Shown: positions 14,242 through 23,738 of the stretch, piece by piece
Layout of the letters: each line of letters starts with the position of its first letter
How positions within the stretch are numbered: the first letter of the stretch is position 1
From: an uncultured Prevotella sp.
GTDB lineage: Bacteria; Bacteroidota; Bacteroidia; Bacteroidales; Bacteroidaceae
Assembly: GCA_946624005.1 (NCBI GenBank)
Contig: CAMORS010000010.1
Span: 1-53,222, forward strand
Direction of reading: 5' to 3'
DNA: 53,222 bases
The notes under the pieces: generated by a model
Seen by the model: only the letters and a program-made list of their open reading frames with translations
Told to the model about the DNA's origin: nothing
The model's database searches: none
Program-made: the position numbers and the translations under genes

Positions 14242-15594
14242 TTATCTCGAAGAGTTTGTCGGCGTAGGCCTCCATAAGCCGTTAGCCTTGCCGTTGACGA
14301 TTTTATGAAACTGAATACAGTTGACCACCGCACCGGGAATGTTGACCACGCAGAGTGCCAAGAGCATGCCCTCTACACCGAACACCTTGCCCCAGTGCCA
14401 GGCCAGGGGGATATAGACGAGGGCGGCACCGACGGTGAACAGCAGTTGCAGGCTGAGGGCGTTCAGGCCGTTGAGGAAATAGCTGTAGCTGAGGCTGAAG
14501 ATGACAATCATCATGTAGGCCGCCATGAGCACCGACATGCGCAACGGCACCACCACATCGGCACCCACCCACAGGCGATAAACGGGTTGAGCCAGGGCCG
14601 TCATGCATACCAGCAGCAGGGCTATGCCGACCAAGACGAGGTGCATCCTGCGCATCGAGCGCCGAATCCAGGCAACGTCGCCACGTTCGAAAGCCTCTGT
14701 CGTAGCGCTCCAGAAAGGCACCGCAACGATGGTGAACAGCATCATCGCCAGACTGAAGTAGCGGTAGGCCACCTGATAGGGGGTTACCATGGATGGCGAG
14801 AACATGCGCGAGATGAGTGCGTTGGACGTGGTGAAGAGAATGATGCCGGCTATCTGAAGCACGAAGAAGCGTATGCCGATGCGGAACATCTCGCCTACTA
14901 CGGGCCAGCTGAAACTTCTGAGCGACGGCCGCAGGGTAGGGTAGCGACGGAAGGTGATGGGGAAGGCTGCAGCATAGACAATGAGCGGCGAAAGCGTATA
15001 GGCCAAGGCCACCCACAGGAGCATATCGCCGCCAGGGTGCAGCATGTTGAGCAAGACGACGAAAAGGAGTGCCAGCGTCTGACCGCCGACGACCAATGCG
15101 TTGTTGACGGCAGGCAGCTGCAGGGCGAGATAGATGTTGCCGACGAACTTCACGACGAAGACGCAGCAGATGAGCGATGTCGACAACAGGAGCACCTCAC
15201 GGAGGTGAGGCACGCGGGCAGTATCGATGTTGAGCAGCGTGTAGGGGTCGAGCCATGCTATGGCACAGAGGGCGGCAATGCCGATGGGCACGATGACGGC
15301 GACGAGCATGACCAGCGTCGACGACACACATTGGCGGGCTTTCGCCTGCTCGTCATGAGCCAGATAGGCCGCAAGCTTGTTGCGCAGACCGTTGCCCAAG
15401 CCGATGTCGAGCGATTCTATCCAGAAGAGGAAGGAATAGATGGTCATCCAAAGGCCGTTTTCGTACTCTCCGAGGCACAGAAGGGTGGCTGGCACCAACA
15501 TGAGCTGTACCAGTCCAGACCATCCTTTCACCACAAACGAGGCGAGGATGTTCTTCCGTAGGAGCGTTGTCCGCGACTTACTTCTTTCGGCCAT
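14242..15594 (-). CDS. wzx: Wzx-like polysaccharide flippase
   Basis: The protein has 450 residues with about 12-14 membrane segments, of the MATE/polysaccharide transporter type. The N-terminus ASFVVKGWSGLVQLMLVPAT followed by NGLWMTIYSFLFWIESLDIG GLGNGLRNKL-type sequence is characteristic of O-antigen flippases. It moves the undecaprenyl-linked repeat unit across the inner membrane for polymerisation by the neighbouring Wzy-like protein. Its start overlaps the end of the upstream Wzz-like gene by 17 bases, so the genes are tightly coupled. Confidence 0.85.
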   Translation of the reverse strand: MAERSKSRTTLLRKNILASFVVKGWSGLVQLMLVPATLLCLGEYENGLWMTIYSFLFWIESLDIGLGNGLRNKLAAYLAHDEQAKARQCVSSTLVMLVAVIVPIGIAALCAIAWLDPYTLLNIDTARVPHLREVLLLSTSLICCVFVVKFVGNIYLALQLPAVNNALVVGGQTLALLFVVLLNMLHPGGDMLLWVALAYTLSPLIVYAAAFPITFRRYPTLRPSLRSFSWPVVGEMFRIGIRFFVLQIAGIILFTTSNALISRMFSPSMVTPYQVAYRYFSLAMMLFTIVAVPFWSATTEAFERGDVAWIRRSMRRMHLVLVGIALLLVCMTALAQPVYRLWVGADVVVPLRMSVLMAAYMMIVIFSLSYSYFLNGLNALSLQLLFTVGAALVYIPLAWHWGKVFGVEGMLLALCVVNIPGAVVNCIQFHKIVNGKANGLWRPTPTNSSR

Positions 15595-16510
15595 ACTTTT
15601 CTTTATATAGTAGATACCACGACATGAGCAGCAGCGAATAGAAAAGCCACACCAGCAGGTTGGCTATCCAATGGGGAGAAGAGGCGCTGACGGGGACGAT
15701 GCTCTCCTCTACAGGGGTAAAGGCAGCCGACTGCCGGCCTACCATCTGGCGGGTGCGCTGTGTGCGTAGCGACATGTCGTTGTATTCGTTGAACAGTCGT
15801 TGGGCTTCGCGTTCGAGAGCTTCTTCCTGAGCCTGAGCAGCCGGTGTGAGTGTTCCATAGTGCGAATCGCGGAAAGCTGCCAGTCGCTGCTGTGCCTCTT
15901 TGTAGCGGGTTGTTGCCGACAGAAGCTGTTCCTGCTGTAGGCTCACCTCACGAAGGGCTCTTTGCCTGCGATAGCTGCTGATGAGCTGTTGCAGCTGACG
16001 GGTTGCCTCATCGGCCAATTGTTTTGCCAGCGGAGCATGCTGTGCCGTGGCTTCGATGGTGATCATGCCCGTTGCCAAGTCGGTGGAGCACTTGATGTGG
16101 CGTGCCACTTGCTCTTCGATGGTGCTGCTACCGGAACGTTGCCACCAGGCTTTGCGCTCTGTCTGCGTGATATATTGCGCCAGGCTCACCGTCTGACGGG
16201 TCGAAGGGATAGTCAGCCTTACCTTCGACATAGCGGCAAGGAACGATGGCGAATGGAGTATCTTGTCGTAGACGAAGGGGTCGGAGATGAAGTCGGCATC
16301 CGTCTCGATGTCCACTCCCATTTGCGAGAGCTGTTCGGCCAATGGCGAGTAGAGGGCATCGTCGGCTTCGAGGATGATGCTCGTCCGCGAGGAATAGGTG
16401 GGCGGTATGGAGAGCGAGACGATGCTGCTGCCCGCTACAGCCACCACGGCAGCCATCAGCAGATGGCGCTTGTTGGCTCGTATGATGCTCCAACCACTGC
16501 GCTTCTCCAC
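15578..16510 (-). CDS. Wzz-like chain-length protein, second copy
   Basis: I use the GTG at 16510, two bases after the upstream gene's TAG. An ATG at 16564 would overlap that gene by 52 bases. From GTG there are 310 residues: a membrane segment near the start (HLLMAAVVAVAGSSIVSLSI), a periplasmic part with a long coiled coil (about 190-260, rich in Gln, Arg and Glu), and a C-terminal membrane segment WIANLLVWLFYSLLLMSWYL. This is the Wzz/PCP layout that sets polysaccharide chain length. No kinase domain is fused. Confidence 0.8.
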   Translation of the reverse strand: MEKRSGWSIIRANKRHLLMAAVVAVAGSSIVSLSIPPTYSSRTSIILEADDALYSPLAEQLSQMGVDIETDADFISDPFVYDKILHSPSFLAAMSKVRLTIPSTRQTVSLAQYITQTERKAWWQRSGSSTIEEQVARHIKCSTDLATGMITIEATAQHAPLAKQLADEATRQLQQLISSYRRQRALREVSLQQEQLLSATTRYKEAQQRLAAFRDSHYGTLTPAAQAQEEALEREAQRLFNEYNDMSLRTQRTRQMVGRQSAAFTPVEESIVPVSASSPHWIANLLVWLFYSLLLMSWYLLYKEKYGRKK

Positions 16511-16512
16511 GG

Positions 16513-17568
16513 CTATTCTTCGCTGATGGTGATGAGATGGTTGCGCTCCCGCCATACAATCCATGCAATGCGGACGACGAAACCTAACAGAAGGAAGAGA
16601 ATGAGGATATAAAGCTTGGGCATGTTGGCATGCTTCACCGGCACCGTAGCCTCCTGCAGCACAGTGAAAGCTGGTGTCTTCTCCTGCACCTTCGCCTCGG
16701 CCATCTGCAGCTGCTGCGCCACCTGGGTGTAGATGTTGTACTGCAGCTGCATGTCGTTCTCCAGCTCTTCCTGCTGCATGCGGGCCGATTCGAGGATGAG
16801 GTCGCGGTTGGCATCGGCATAGCCGCCGTATTTCTTCCGCGCATTGACATACTGCTTGCGTGCCTCTTCGAAGAGCTGTTTCATGTAGGCCAAGTCCTGA
16901 CGTGCCTTGTTGGTACGATAGTTGGTGATGAACACCTGCAGGCGTTCCTTGGCAGCATCGGCGATGGTGGCTGCCACCTTCGGGTCTTGAGCCTGAGCGG
17001 AGATAGAGATGACGCTCGTCTTCTTGTCGACCGAGCAGGTGACGTCACCGCTGATGGCGGTGGCTATCTTGTATTCCTCGCGTGTGGGCTGCAGCGGGTT
17101 GGGCTTCTGTCGGGCCGTGGTATCGGCGTTCTCGCCCTTGATGGCTTCCACGGCTTTGCCTAACCAGATGACGGGGTAGCTCCACCACGTGTGGCGCTGG
17201 TGGTTGCGCAGATAGTCGTAGTAGGTGGTGTGCAGGGTGCCGTCTTTCGTTTCTACAGGTACGTCGAACATGCCCATGCGGAAACGCATGGCACCGACCA
17301 CCTCTGGGTAAATCTCAGGATAGATAGCGTCGCCCGTCATGTTGTTGTTGCCATACAGGCCGACCATCGATGCCAGCGACGAAATGCTCGATGCCATGTT
17401 GCCGCTGGTTGTCTCTGGTGCGAGAAGCACCTCCGACTTGTAGATACGCGGAATGGAGAAAGCCACCACGATGCCCACCACGGCTGCTGCAAAGAGCCAT
17501 GCTGCCATCCGCTTCCAGTCGTTCCTGAGGATGCGAATCAACGCTATACTATCTATCTTTATCTTCAT
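16513..17568 (-). CDS. wzz: Wzz-like polysaccharide co-polymerase
   Basis: The protein has 351 residues. TM1 is MAAWLFAAAVVGIVVAFSIP, followed by the Wzz-type IYKSEVLLAPE. A periplasmic coiled coil spans about residues 210-300, and TM2 is MPKLYILILFLLLGFVVRIA preceded by a Pro-containing VLQEATVPVKHAN, the usual Wzz C-terminal motif. It regulates chain length with the export protein encoded next to it. It comes directly after the SLBB gene in the transcript. No tyrosine-kinase domain (Walker motifs) is present here or in its neighbour. Confidence 0.85.
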   Translation of the reverse strand: MKIKIDSIALIRILRNDWKRMAAWLFAAAVVGIVVAFSIPRIYKSEVLLAPETTSGNMASSISSLASMVGLYGNNNMTGDAIYPEIYPEVVGAMRFRMGMFDVPVETKDGTLHTTYYDYLRNHQRHTWWSYPVIWLGKAVEAIKGENADTTARQKPNPLQPTREEYKIATAISGDVTCSVDKKTSVISISAQAQDPKVAATIADAAKERLQVFITNYRTNKARQDLAYMKQLFEEARKQYVNARKKYGGYADANRDLILESARMQQEELENDMQLQYNIYTQVAQQLQMAEAKVQEKTPAFTVLQEATVPVKHANMPKLYILILFLLLGFVVRIAWIVWRERNHLITISEE

Positions 17569-17593
17569 CTTTTCTTCCTATTGGGTAGCTCGG

Positions 17594-17627
17594 TACCCCT
17601 TCCTTGGAGGGGTTAGGGGAGGTTTTA
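17594..17627. repeat. CCCCTTCC-type hairpin repeat
   Basis: ACCCCT-tccttgg-AGGGGT followed by TAGGGGAGG. Related copies occur at about 34430-34462 and 43052-43085. This one lies in the spacer between the SLBB and Wzz-like genes. Confidence 0.6.
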
Positions 17628-20246
17628 CTTCAGTATGTTTGCCAGCGTGGCGATGAGTGTTCCGATGGAGATGATTCCTGTTCCGATGGCGAGCTTCTCG
17701 GCAACGGTCATCTTCGTGAGCGACTTCTGCGGCACGACAATCTCGCAACCCGGTTCGGGCTTGGCGTCGCGTCCCACCTTGGCGATGTGGCCGTTCATAT
17801 ACTTGATATAGGTGCGGCTCTTCTTCGCCTTGTTGGTGAAGCCACCAGCCTGGTCGATATAGTAGCTGACTGACTTTCCCTTTCGGTAGCTCACCGAGTT
17901 GGGATACATCACCTCGCCATTGATCTTCACCGTGGCGTTGTATTGCGGAACGATGAGGCGGTCGCCCTCACGCAGGATGATGTCTTCGTCACAACCTGGC
18001 TGGGCCAGTGCCTTGTCCAGTTCGATGGCTACGGGATAGGTCTCGCCTACTTCGTATTTGCGCTGTTGCTGCGTGGTCTTGAGGTTGGCCAGGTTGGCAT
18101 TGTTCGTGCTGGTTGCCAGTTCTATCTGCAGGGCCTCCATCTCTTCGCGCGCCTTGTTGCGTGCCTCTTCGGCGGCCATGCGCTCTATCTCGTTGTAGCG
18201 GCGTTCCAGTCGGGCACCATGTGTGTAGGCGCGGTCGTTGACACCGCCAGCCGAACGGATGATGTCGCTCAGTCGGGCATCTTTCTTCGGCAGGGTATAG
18301 GTGCCGCTGAACATCACCTCGCCTTCCACCGTGATGTTCTGCTGCTCGTAGCTGCCGGGACTCTTGCGCACGTAGACTTGGTCGAAGGGCTGCAGTGTGA
18401 ATCCAGGTTCCCCGTCGATGACGAAGCCGTCCTTCAGGGCGAACGAATAGGTGAAGGCCGTCAGCGAGTCGGTTGTCAGTGCCTTGGGGTTGGTGATGCG
18501 TCGCGATACGTCCACTTTCACCGTCGAAGCATTGTCCTTCAGACCACCTGCCTGCAGGATAAGGTCTTCGAGCGTTTCGTTGGCAGCATACTGATAGATG
18601 CCGGGGAAGTGCACTTCACCATCAATGGTGAGCGTCTGCTGCTGCATGAGGTCGGCCTTCGTGGGGATGAAGAGCACGTCGTTGGGCTGCAGGGGGATAT
18701 CGCCGATGGTGCCGTTCATGATGCCGTCAACATCCACTTGTACCACTTCGAGCGTGCGGTCGGCCTTCATGCGATGCATCACGGCATGAGCTGTGAAAGC
18801 CTCTTCGCGCAGTCCTTCTGCATTCTCGATAAGTCCCTTCACCGACGAGATGTTGCCACCCACCTGATACATGCCCGGACGGAAGACGGCTCCACGTATC
18901 TCGGCCATATTGCTGAAGCGGTTGAGCACAGAGTCGACGCTCACCGAGTCTTCGTCGTTCACACGGAAGGTGCTCCAGTCGAACTCCTCGACGTTGTGGA
19001 CAGAATATTCGCGGCCTGTCTTGCGCACGACGCGCAGCTGCTTGGTATAGGCATCGCCGGTAAAGCCGCCAGCATAGCGTAGCAGTGTCTGCAGGCTCTC
19101 GTTCTTCTTCATCTCGTAGTACATCGGGCGTTTCACCTTGCCGGTGATATTCACCAGACAGTCGTATGAACCTACGACGATGACGTCGTTGTCGGCCAAC
19201 CGTACGTTGCTGCGCAGGTTGCCGTTCATAATGAAGTCGTAGGCATCGACGTTGGCGATGAGCTGTGAGTTGCGGTAAACCTTGATGTTGCGCAGCGTAC
19301 CGATATCGTTGACACCGCCGGCCATATAGAGGGCGTTGAAGACGGTGGAGAAGGCCGACAGCGTATAGGTGCCGGGGGCTTCCACTTCGCCGTAGATATT
19401 CACCAGGATGGAGCGTGTCTGTCCGACGGTGAGCTTCACCGAACTGCTCTGATAGCGGGCTCCCAGTGTGGAGCGCAGACGAGCATTAGCCTGCTCGACA
19501 GTCAGTCCTGCCAGACTGATGGGTCCGAAGTCCTCGACGGTCACCTCGCCGTCGGGCGAGATAGTTCCCTCAATGGTCTTCTGCGAGGCACCATACACCT
19601 CGATGTACACCACGTCGCCAGGGCCTAAGCGGTAGCTCTGCGGTGTGGCGATGTTCATAGCGGGTTCGAAGGTGAGGTTCTCTTTGCTGAACATGTCGCG
19701 CCCAAACACCTTTCGCTTGTAGCGTAGCTGTTCGCGTTCGGCTAAGAGATGCTCCAAGAGGGCAGCCGTGTCGGGAAGGAAGGTGTTCAGCTCGTCCTCC
19801 ATCTGCTGCACGTATTCTTCGTCGCGCCATAGTGAGGTGCGCTCGTCGTGCCGACGTATCTCCGAGGTGCGGTACTGCGAGTTGTACAGCCCTTCGTCGG
19901 TCTGTTGGCGCAGAACGCTCCTCTTACTGCGCTCGTCGCTCTTTGTTCCTCTTTTCTCAGCATTGTTCTGCCGCAGACGATTGTTGCTGCCGGTGGCTGT
20001 CTCGTTGGAGATAGCCCCGAGCCCCTCCTGCTTCTGCAGTCGTTCGGCCTTCTTCTTGACACGTCGTATCTGCTCGATGTCGACACCTCGCTGCACCAGT
20101 TTTGTCACTATCTGTGTCTGCGTGGTGCCAGCCTCCCGTTCTTTCAGGATGAAACGCATCACCTGATCGTCGGTCATCGACGACTGAGCCTGTGCCTGAA
20201 GACCTAACATCAGGCAACTGATAATCATCAATATATACCTTTTCAT
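17625..20246 (-). CDS. wza: Wza-like SLBB-domain polysaccharide export protein
   Basis: The protein has 873 residues. Signal peptide MKRYILMIISCLMLGLQAQA; a charged region to about residue 190; a Poly_export domain near 204-290 (YRLGPGDVVYIEVYGASQKT); then about five SLBB repeats, each with the pattern hxGEVxxPGxY (VNIYGEVEAPGTYTLSAFST, LTIDGEVHFPGIYQYAANET, ITVEGEVMFSGTYTLPKKDA). A C-terminal hydrophobic segment (LAIGTGIISIGTLIATLANI) ends it. The family forms the outer-membrane export channel for capsule or exopolysaccharide. It opens the transcript that continues into the Wzz, flippase, polymerase and transferase genes. Confidence 0.9.
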   Translation of the reverse strand: MKRYILMIISCLMLGLQAQAQSSMTDDQVMRFILKEREAGTTQTQIVTKLVQRGVDIEQIRRVKKKAERLQKQEGLGAISNETATGSNNRLRQNNAEKRGTKSDERSKRSVLRQQTDEGLYNSQYRTSEIRRHDERTSLWRDEEYVQQMEDELNTFLPDTAALLEHLLAEREQLRYKRKVFGRDMFSKENLTFEPAMNIATPQSYRLGPGDVVYIEVYGASQKTIEGTISPDGEVTVEDFGPISLAGLTVEQANARLRSTLGARYQSSSVKLTVGQTRSILVNIYGEVEAPGTYTLSAFSTVFNALYMAGGVNDIGTLRNIKVYRNSQLIANVDAYDFIMNGNLRSNVRLADNDVIVVGSYDCLVNITGKVKRPMYYEMKKNESLQTLLRYAGGFTGDAYTKQLRVVRKTGREYSVHNVEEFDWSTFRVNDEDSVSVDSVLNRFSNMAEIRGAVFRPGMYQVGGNISSVKGLIENAEGLREEAFTAHAVMHRMKADRTLEVVQVDVDGIMNGTIGDIPLQPNDVLFIPTKADLMQQQTLTIDGEVHFPGIYQYAANETLEDLILQAGGLKDNASTVKVDVSRRITNPKALTTDSLTAFTYSFALKDGFVIDGEPGFTLQPFDQVYVRKSPGSYEQQNITVEGEVMFSGTYTLPKKDARLSDIIRSAGGVNDRAYTHGARLERRYNEIERMAAEEARNKAREEMEALQIELATSTNNANLANLKTTQQQRKYEVGETYPVAIELDKALAQPGCDEDIILREGDRLIVPQYNATVKINGEVMYPNSVSYRKGKSVSYYIDQAGGFTNKAKKSRTYIKYMNGHIAKVGRDAKPEPGCEIVVPQKSLTKMTVAEKLAIGTGIISIGTLIATLANILK

Positions 20247-20340
20247 GCTGGACGATTGATCTTGTTCATACCTATATTAAATAACGCGCGTATGCGTAGA
20301 ATATTGTAAAGGCAATGCTATTTTTTGTAAAAATTAGCAA

Positions 20341-20386
20341 AAAGGCAGACCCTCACTCCATGTTCGGTGGAGTCGTGCCTGCCTTT
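20341..20386 (-). terminator. Terminator after the phosphoglucosamine mutase gene
   Basis: AAAGGCAG (20341-20348) pairs with CTGCCTTT (20379-20386), with an inner ACTCCA/TGGAGT pair. On the minus strand it ends in a T-run. Confidence 0.75.
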
Positions 20387-20406
20387 CGTATCATGTTGAC
20401 GGTGTG

Positions 20407-21828
20407 TCATTGCATATCGTAGACCACTTGCATGAGCTCTTTGCCCAGGGCATCGGCCTCTTCCATGGTGTGAGCCTCGCTATAGACGCGGATGATGGGC
20501 TCGGTATTCGACTTGCGAAGGTGTACCCAGCGGTCGGCAAAGTCGATCTTCACGCCGTCGATGTCGTTGACAGAAGCATCGTCGCGGCCGGAGAACATCT
20601 CCTTCACTCGTTGCAGAATGGCATCGACATCGGTTGTCGGAGTGAGGTCGATGCGGTTCTTGGCGATGAAGTAGTTGGGATAGGTGGCTCTCAGCTCGCT
20701 CGCTTTGCAGCCTTTGTGGGCCAGGTTCGACAGGAAGAGCGCTATTCCGACGAGGGCATCGCGGCCATAATGGCTGGCGGGATAGATGACACCACCGTTG
20801 CCTTCGCCGCCGATGACGGCTCCCACTTCCTTCATCTTCGTCGTGACGTTCACCTCGCCGACGGCAGCGGCAGCATACTGTCCGCCATGTTGCTCGGTGA
20901 CATCGCGCAGGGCACGTGTCGAACTGAGATTGGAGACGGTGTGGGGGATGAGGAAGGATGTCGGTGTCGGGCAGTGGCTCAACACATAGTCGGCCACGCT
21001 CACCAATGTGTATTCCTCTCCGAACATCTTTCCGTCTTCGCAGATGAAGGCCAGGCGGTCGACGTCTGGGTCGACAACGATGCCCAAATGGAACTCTCCG
21101 CTGCGCATCCTGTCCATGATGCCGGTAAGGTTTTTCTCCAACGGCTCTGGGTTGTGGGCAAAGTCGCCGGTAGGCTCACCATTGAGGAACTCGTATCCTA
21201 CACCAAGCTCGTCGAGAAGCTTTGGCAGGATAATGCCGCCCACGCTGTTGATGCTGTCTACACAAACGCGGAAGTGAGCTTTCTGGATAGCCTCAACGTC
21301 CACCAGTTCGAGGTTGAGCACATTCTCTATGTGCTTGCTGTTGAGTGTGTTGTCTTGACGGTAGTGGCCCAGATGGTCGACGTCGGCATAGCAGAAATCT
21401 TCTTTCTCTGCGATGGCCAGCACCTCCTTGCCATCTGCGTCAGTGAGGAACTCACCTTGGTTGTTGAGCAGCTTCAAGGCGTTCCAGTGGCGTGGATTGT
21501 GGCTGGCTGTGATGATGATGCCGCCGTCGGCATGGGTCATCGTGACAGCCAGTTCGGTTGTTGGTGTTGTGGCCAGGCCGATGTCGATAACATCGAAGCC
21601 ACAGCCCATGAGTGTGCCGCACACTACATTGCGCACCATGTCGCCCGAGATGCGGGCATCACGGCCTACGACGATAGTAGGTTTGGCGTCGTTCTCTTTG
21701 CCAAGACCTTTGGCGATGAAGGAAGCGTATGCTGTTGTAAACTTGACGATGTCTAAGGGGTTGAGCGTATCACCCGTCGGGCCACCGATAGTTCCTCGAA
21801 TGCCCGAAATAGATTTTATTAAACTCAC
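20407..21828 (-). CDS. glmM: Phosphoglucosamine mutase
   Basis: The protein has 473 residues beginning MSLIKSISGIRGTIGG. It shows the phosphohexomutase signatures in order: VGRDARISGD, the phosphoserine loop ITASHNPRHWNALKLL, the metal-binding loop DPDVDRLAF, the sugar-binding loop GGEGNGG, and the phosphate-binding RKSNTEPIIRVYSE near the C-terminus. It converts glucosamine-6-phosphate to glucosamine-1-phosphate for UDP-GlcNAc synthesis. A phosphomannomutase/phosphoglucomutase activity cannot be excluded from sequence. The spacer to the next gene holds a short TTTACGATTTACG repeat. Confidence 0.85.
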   Translation of the reverse strand: MSLIKSISGIRGTIGGPTGDTLNPLDIVKFTTAYASFIAKGLGKENDAKPTIVVGRDARISGDMVRNVVCGTLMGCGFDVIDIGLATTPTTELAVTMTHADGGIIITASHNPRHWNALKLLNNQGEFLTDADGKEVLAIAEKEDFCYADVDHLGHYRQDNTLNSKHIENVLNLELVDVEAIQKAHFRVCVDSINSVGGIILPKLLDELGVGYEFLNGEPTGDFAHNPEPLEKNLTGIMDRMRSGEFHLGIVVDPDVDRLAFICEDGKMFGEEYTLVSVADYVLSHCPTPTSFLIPHTVSNLSSTRALRDVTEQHGGQYAAAAVGEVNVTTKMKEVGAVIGGEGNGGVIYPASHYGRDALVGIALFLSNLAHKGCKASELRATYPNYFIAKNRIDLTPTTDVDAILQRVKEMFSGRDDASVNDIDGVKIDFADRWVHLRKSNTEPIIRVYSEAHTMEEADALGKELMQVVYDMQ

Positions 21829-21886
21829 GGTTTTATTTACGATTTACGGATTTACGATTCGCGATTGATTATCATGCGGGGCTTGG

Positions 21887-22528
21887 TTATATCCCCTTCT
21901 CGTAGGTGATTGTGTAGAAGCAGGGGTAGACAGCCGACGAAGCCGATTGTGTGCCCTGTGCCGACGGAACGATGAGGTTCACCTTGGCTATCTCATCGCC
22001 ATCCTTCTCGGGGCGTCCAACATTGATATAGAGCAGCGGGGCAAGCCATCCCGGTGGTACGGAAGCACTTCCGTAGGCTGTATACATGAGGCTCTCACCG
22101 GCAATGAACGATGCGGTGAAGGTGTCGGAGGTGCGTCTGACGCTCATCTTGTCGACCACAGAGGAATAGCTCAGCACGTCGTTTGTCAGGATGAGTGAGT
22201 CGGTGAGGATATTGCGCTCGGAGAACCGGCAAAGCACGGTGCATGTCTCGCCGTCCTTGATGATGCTGCCGCAGCCTTGGCGTACGATCTGCATATACAC
22301 TCCCGAGCTGGCGAAGAGCACATACTCGTTCTTGCTCACGTCGGTGGTGCGTCCGTTGCTGTGGAATTCGGCCTCGCTGATGACGTTGATGTTACGGTCG
22401 GCGAGAAACTGTCGCACGGCTTTTGTTTCCTTCTCTTTCTGTTCGGCGTATGTCTCGTAGTGGCTGCAGCTGTTCAGAAAAAGAATGGCCAGCAAGGGTA
22501 TTGCCCATAATAATGATTTGTTCGTCAT
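21887..22528 (-). CDS. DUF4827 family lipoprotein
   Basis: The protein has 213 residues. The signal peptide LLWAIPLLAILFLNSC has its lipobox Cys at about residue 21. The mature part (YAEQKEKETKAVRQFLADRN, later NIDVISEAEF-like and KNEYVLFASSGVYMQIVRQG) resembles the FKBP-related DUF4827 lipoproteins of Bacteroidetes, as I recall them. Such proteins are probably periplasmic and anchored in a membrane; function is unknown. It lies between GlmM and a DHH phosphoesterase on the same strand and has its own perfect promoter at 22557-22588. Confidence 0.75.
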   Translation of the reverse strand: MTNKSLLWAIPLLAILFLNSCSHYETYAEQKEKETKAVRQFLADRNINVISEAEFHSNGRTTDVSKNEYVLFASSGVYMQIVRQGCGSIIKDGETCTVLCRFSERNILTDSLILTNDVLSYSSVVDKMSVRRTSDTFTASFIAGESLMYTAYGSASVPPGWLAPLLYINVGRPEKDGDEIAKVNLIVPSAQGTQSASSAVYPCFYTITYEKGI

Positions 22529-22556
22529 GCTTTGTTGTACTTATAGAAAATCGGTG

Positions 22557-22588
22557 CAAAGTTACGAATAAGTGAGTGAAATACCAAA
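22557..22588 (-). promoter_or_regulatory. Promoter of the DUF4827 lipoprotein gene
   Basis: TTTG (22588-22585), 20 bases and TAACTTTG (22564-22557) on the minus strand match the consensus exactly. Confidence 0.8.
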
Positions 22589-22627
22589 GAAAAACAATTT
22601 TTTCTTTGCATTTCCGAATGTAAGGTG

Positions 22628-23665
22628 TCAGTCGGTGCTGATGTCGGGCAACTCGCTGATGGCTTTGAGCACGATGGGCTCCACCTCATGAATCTTGCAG
22701 TAGAGTCTGCCTCCCGAGGCATTGCGGTGGCCACCGCCATTGAAGTGGCGCTGTGCAAACTCGGTGCACGAGAAGTCGTCGACACTGCGCAGGCTCACCC
22801 ACACGGTGTCTTTCTTCTCTGAGTCCTCGCGGAACGACATCGAAAGCCTTGTGCCCTTGATCTGCAGCGGCATGTTGACGACGCCCTCGAGGTCGCCCTT
22901 GATAAAGTGGAATCCCAAGAGGTCGCCTCGGTTCAGAATGAAGTAGGCGACACCCTTCTCTGGTATGTATTTCAGCCGTCGGTAGAGCACGAAGCCCAGC
23001 AGCCTCATGCGGTTGTAGCTGTAGTTGTTGAACACGTTGCGGTAGATCTTGTCTTTGTCGATGCCCTTGGTGAGCAACTGGCAAATGATGAAGAAGATGT
23101 CGGGGGTGTTGCTGTTGTATCGGAAACCGCCGGTGTCGGTCATCATACCGCAATAGGCGGGTATGGCGAAGTCGGTTCCCATACGGTCGAAGAGTCCCAG
23201 CTGCCAAACGATGCGGAACAACAGTTCGCAGGTGCTGCTCATCTCGGGATGGGTGACGGCAAACTCTACGGGCACATCCGGGTCGGGATGATGATCGATC
23301 ATGATGCGTCGTGCGTCGCAGTTGTCGAAGACCGTTGCCATCTCGGCAAGGCGCTGCAGACTGTTGAAGTCGAGGCAGAACATGGTGTCGGCCTCGTCGA
23401 AGAACTTTCTGGCCTCTTGTTGCTGTCGCTCGTAGATGATGATGTCGTCGGTGTGCGGCATCCATTTCAGATAGTCGGGGAACATGTCTGGTAGGATGAT
23501 GCTCACCTCCTTTCCCAAGCTCTTCAGCAGCGCTGTCCATGCGAGGCAGGCGCCCACCGCATCGCCGTCGGGATTCTGGTGGGCGCATACCACAATATTT
23601 TGGCTTTCGTCGATCATCCGTTTGAGCGTCAGCAGCTCTTCGGCGGAAAGAATATCAATGTTCAA
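22628..23665 (-). CDS. DHH family phosphoesterase (NrnA-like)
   Basis: The protein has 345 residues. It shows the DHH motifs NPDGDAVGACLAW (about 33-45), CLDFNS, IDHHPDPD and, in the C-terminal DHHA1 domain, RHFNGGGHRNASGG. NrnA-type enzymes degrade oligoribonucleotides (nanoRNA) and pAp in the cytoplasm. The start is unusual: the frame opens with TTG at 23665, at the edge of a TCAATTATCAATTG repeat tract, and the first ATG is residue 17 (MIDESQNIVV). Either start keeps the catalytic domain intact. It follows the nucleotidyltransferase gene with the repeat tract between them. Confidence 0.85.
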   Translation of the reverse strand: MNIDILSAEELLTLKRMIDESQNIVVCAHQNPDGDAVGACLAWTALLKSLGKEVSIILPDMFPDYLKWMPHTDDIIIYERQQQEARKFFDEADTMFCLDFNSLQRLAEMATVFDNCDARRIMIDHHPDPDVPVEFAVTHPEMSSTCELLFRIVWQLGLFDRMGTDFAIPAYCGMMTDTGGFRYNSNTPDIFFIICQLLTKGIDKDKIYRNVFNNYSYNRMRLLGFVLYRRLKYIPEKGVAYFILNRGDLLGFHFIKGDLEGVVNMPLQIKGTRLSMSFREDSEKKDTVWVSLRSVDDFSCTEFAQRHFNGGGHRNASGGRLYCKIHEVEPIVLKAISELPDISTD

Positions 23666-23738
23666 TGTTCAATTATCAATTATCAATTGTCAATTATCAA
23701 TTGTCAATTATCAATTATCAATTGTCAATTATCAATTA
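23655..23738. repeat. CAATTATCAATTGT tandem tract
   Basis: Alternating CAATTAT and CAATTGT units fill the spacer between the DHH and nucleotidyltransferase genes. The stop codon of one and the possible TTG start of the other both touch it. A short related piece (TTGACAATGGACAATTGACA) is translated near 38815-38835. Confidence 0.8.

Noticed and set aside
13150..15561. Long plus-strand frames opposite the polymerase and flippase genes
   Set aside because: They are rich in His, Gln, Glu and Arg, lack signal or membrane segments and mirror GC-rich membrane-protein codons. They are shadows.
20247..20340. Promoter of the polysaccharide locus
   Set aside because: The best match, TAGCATTG on the minus strand, has one mismatch and a 17-base spacer. 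I could not support it as a promoter.
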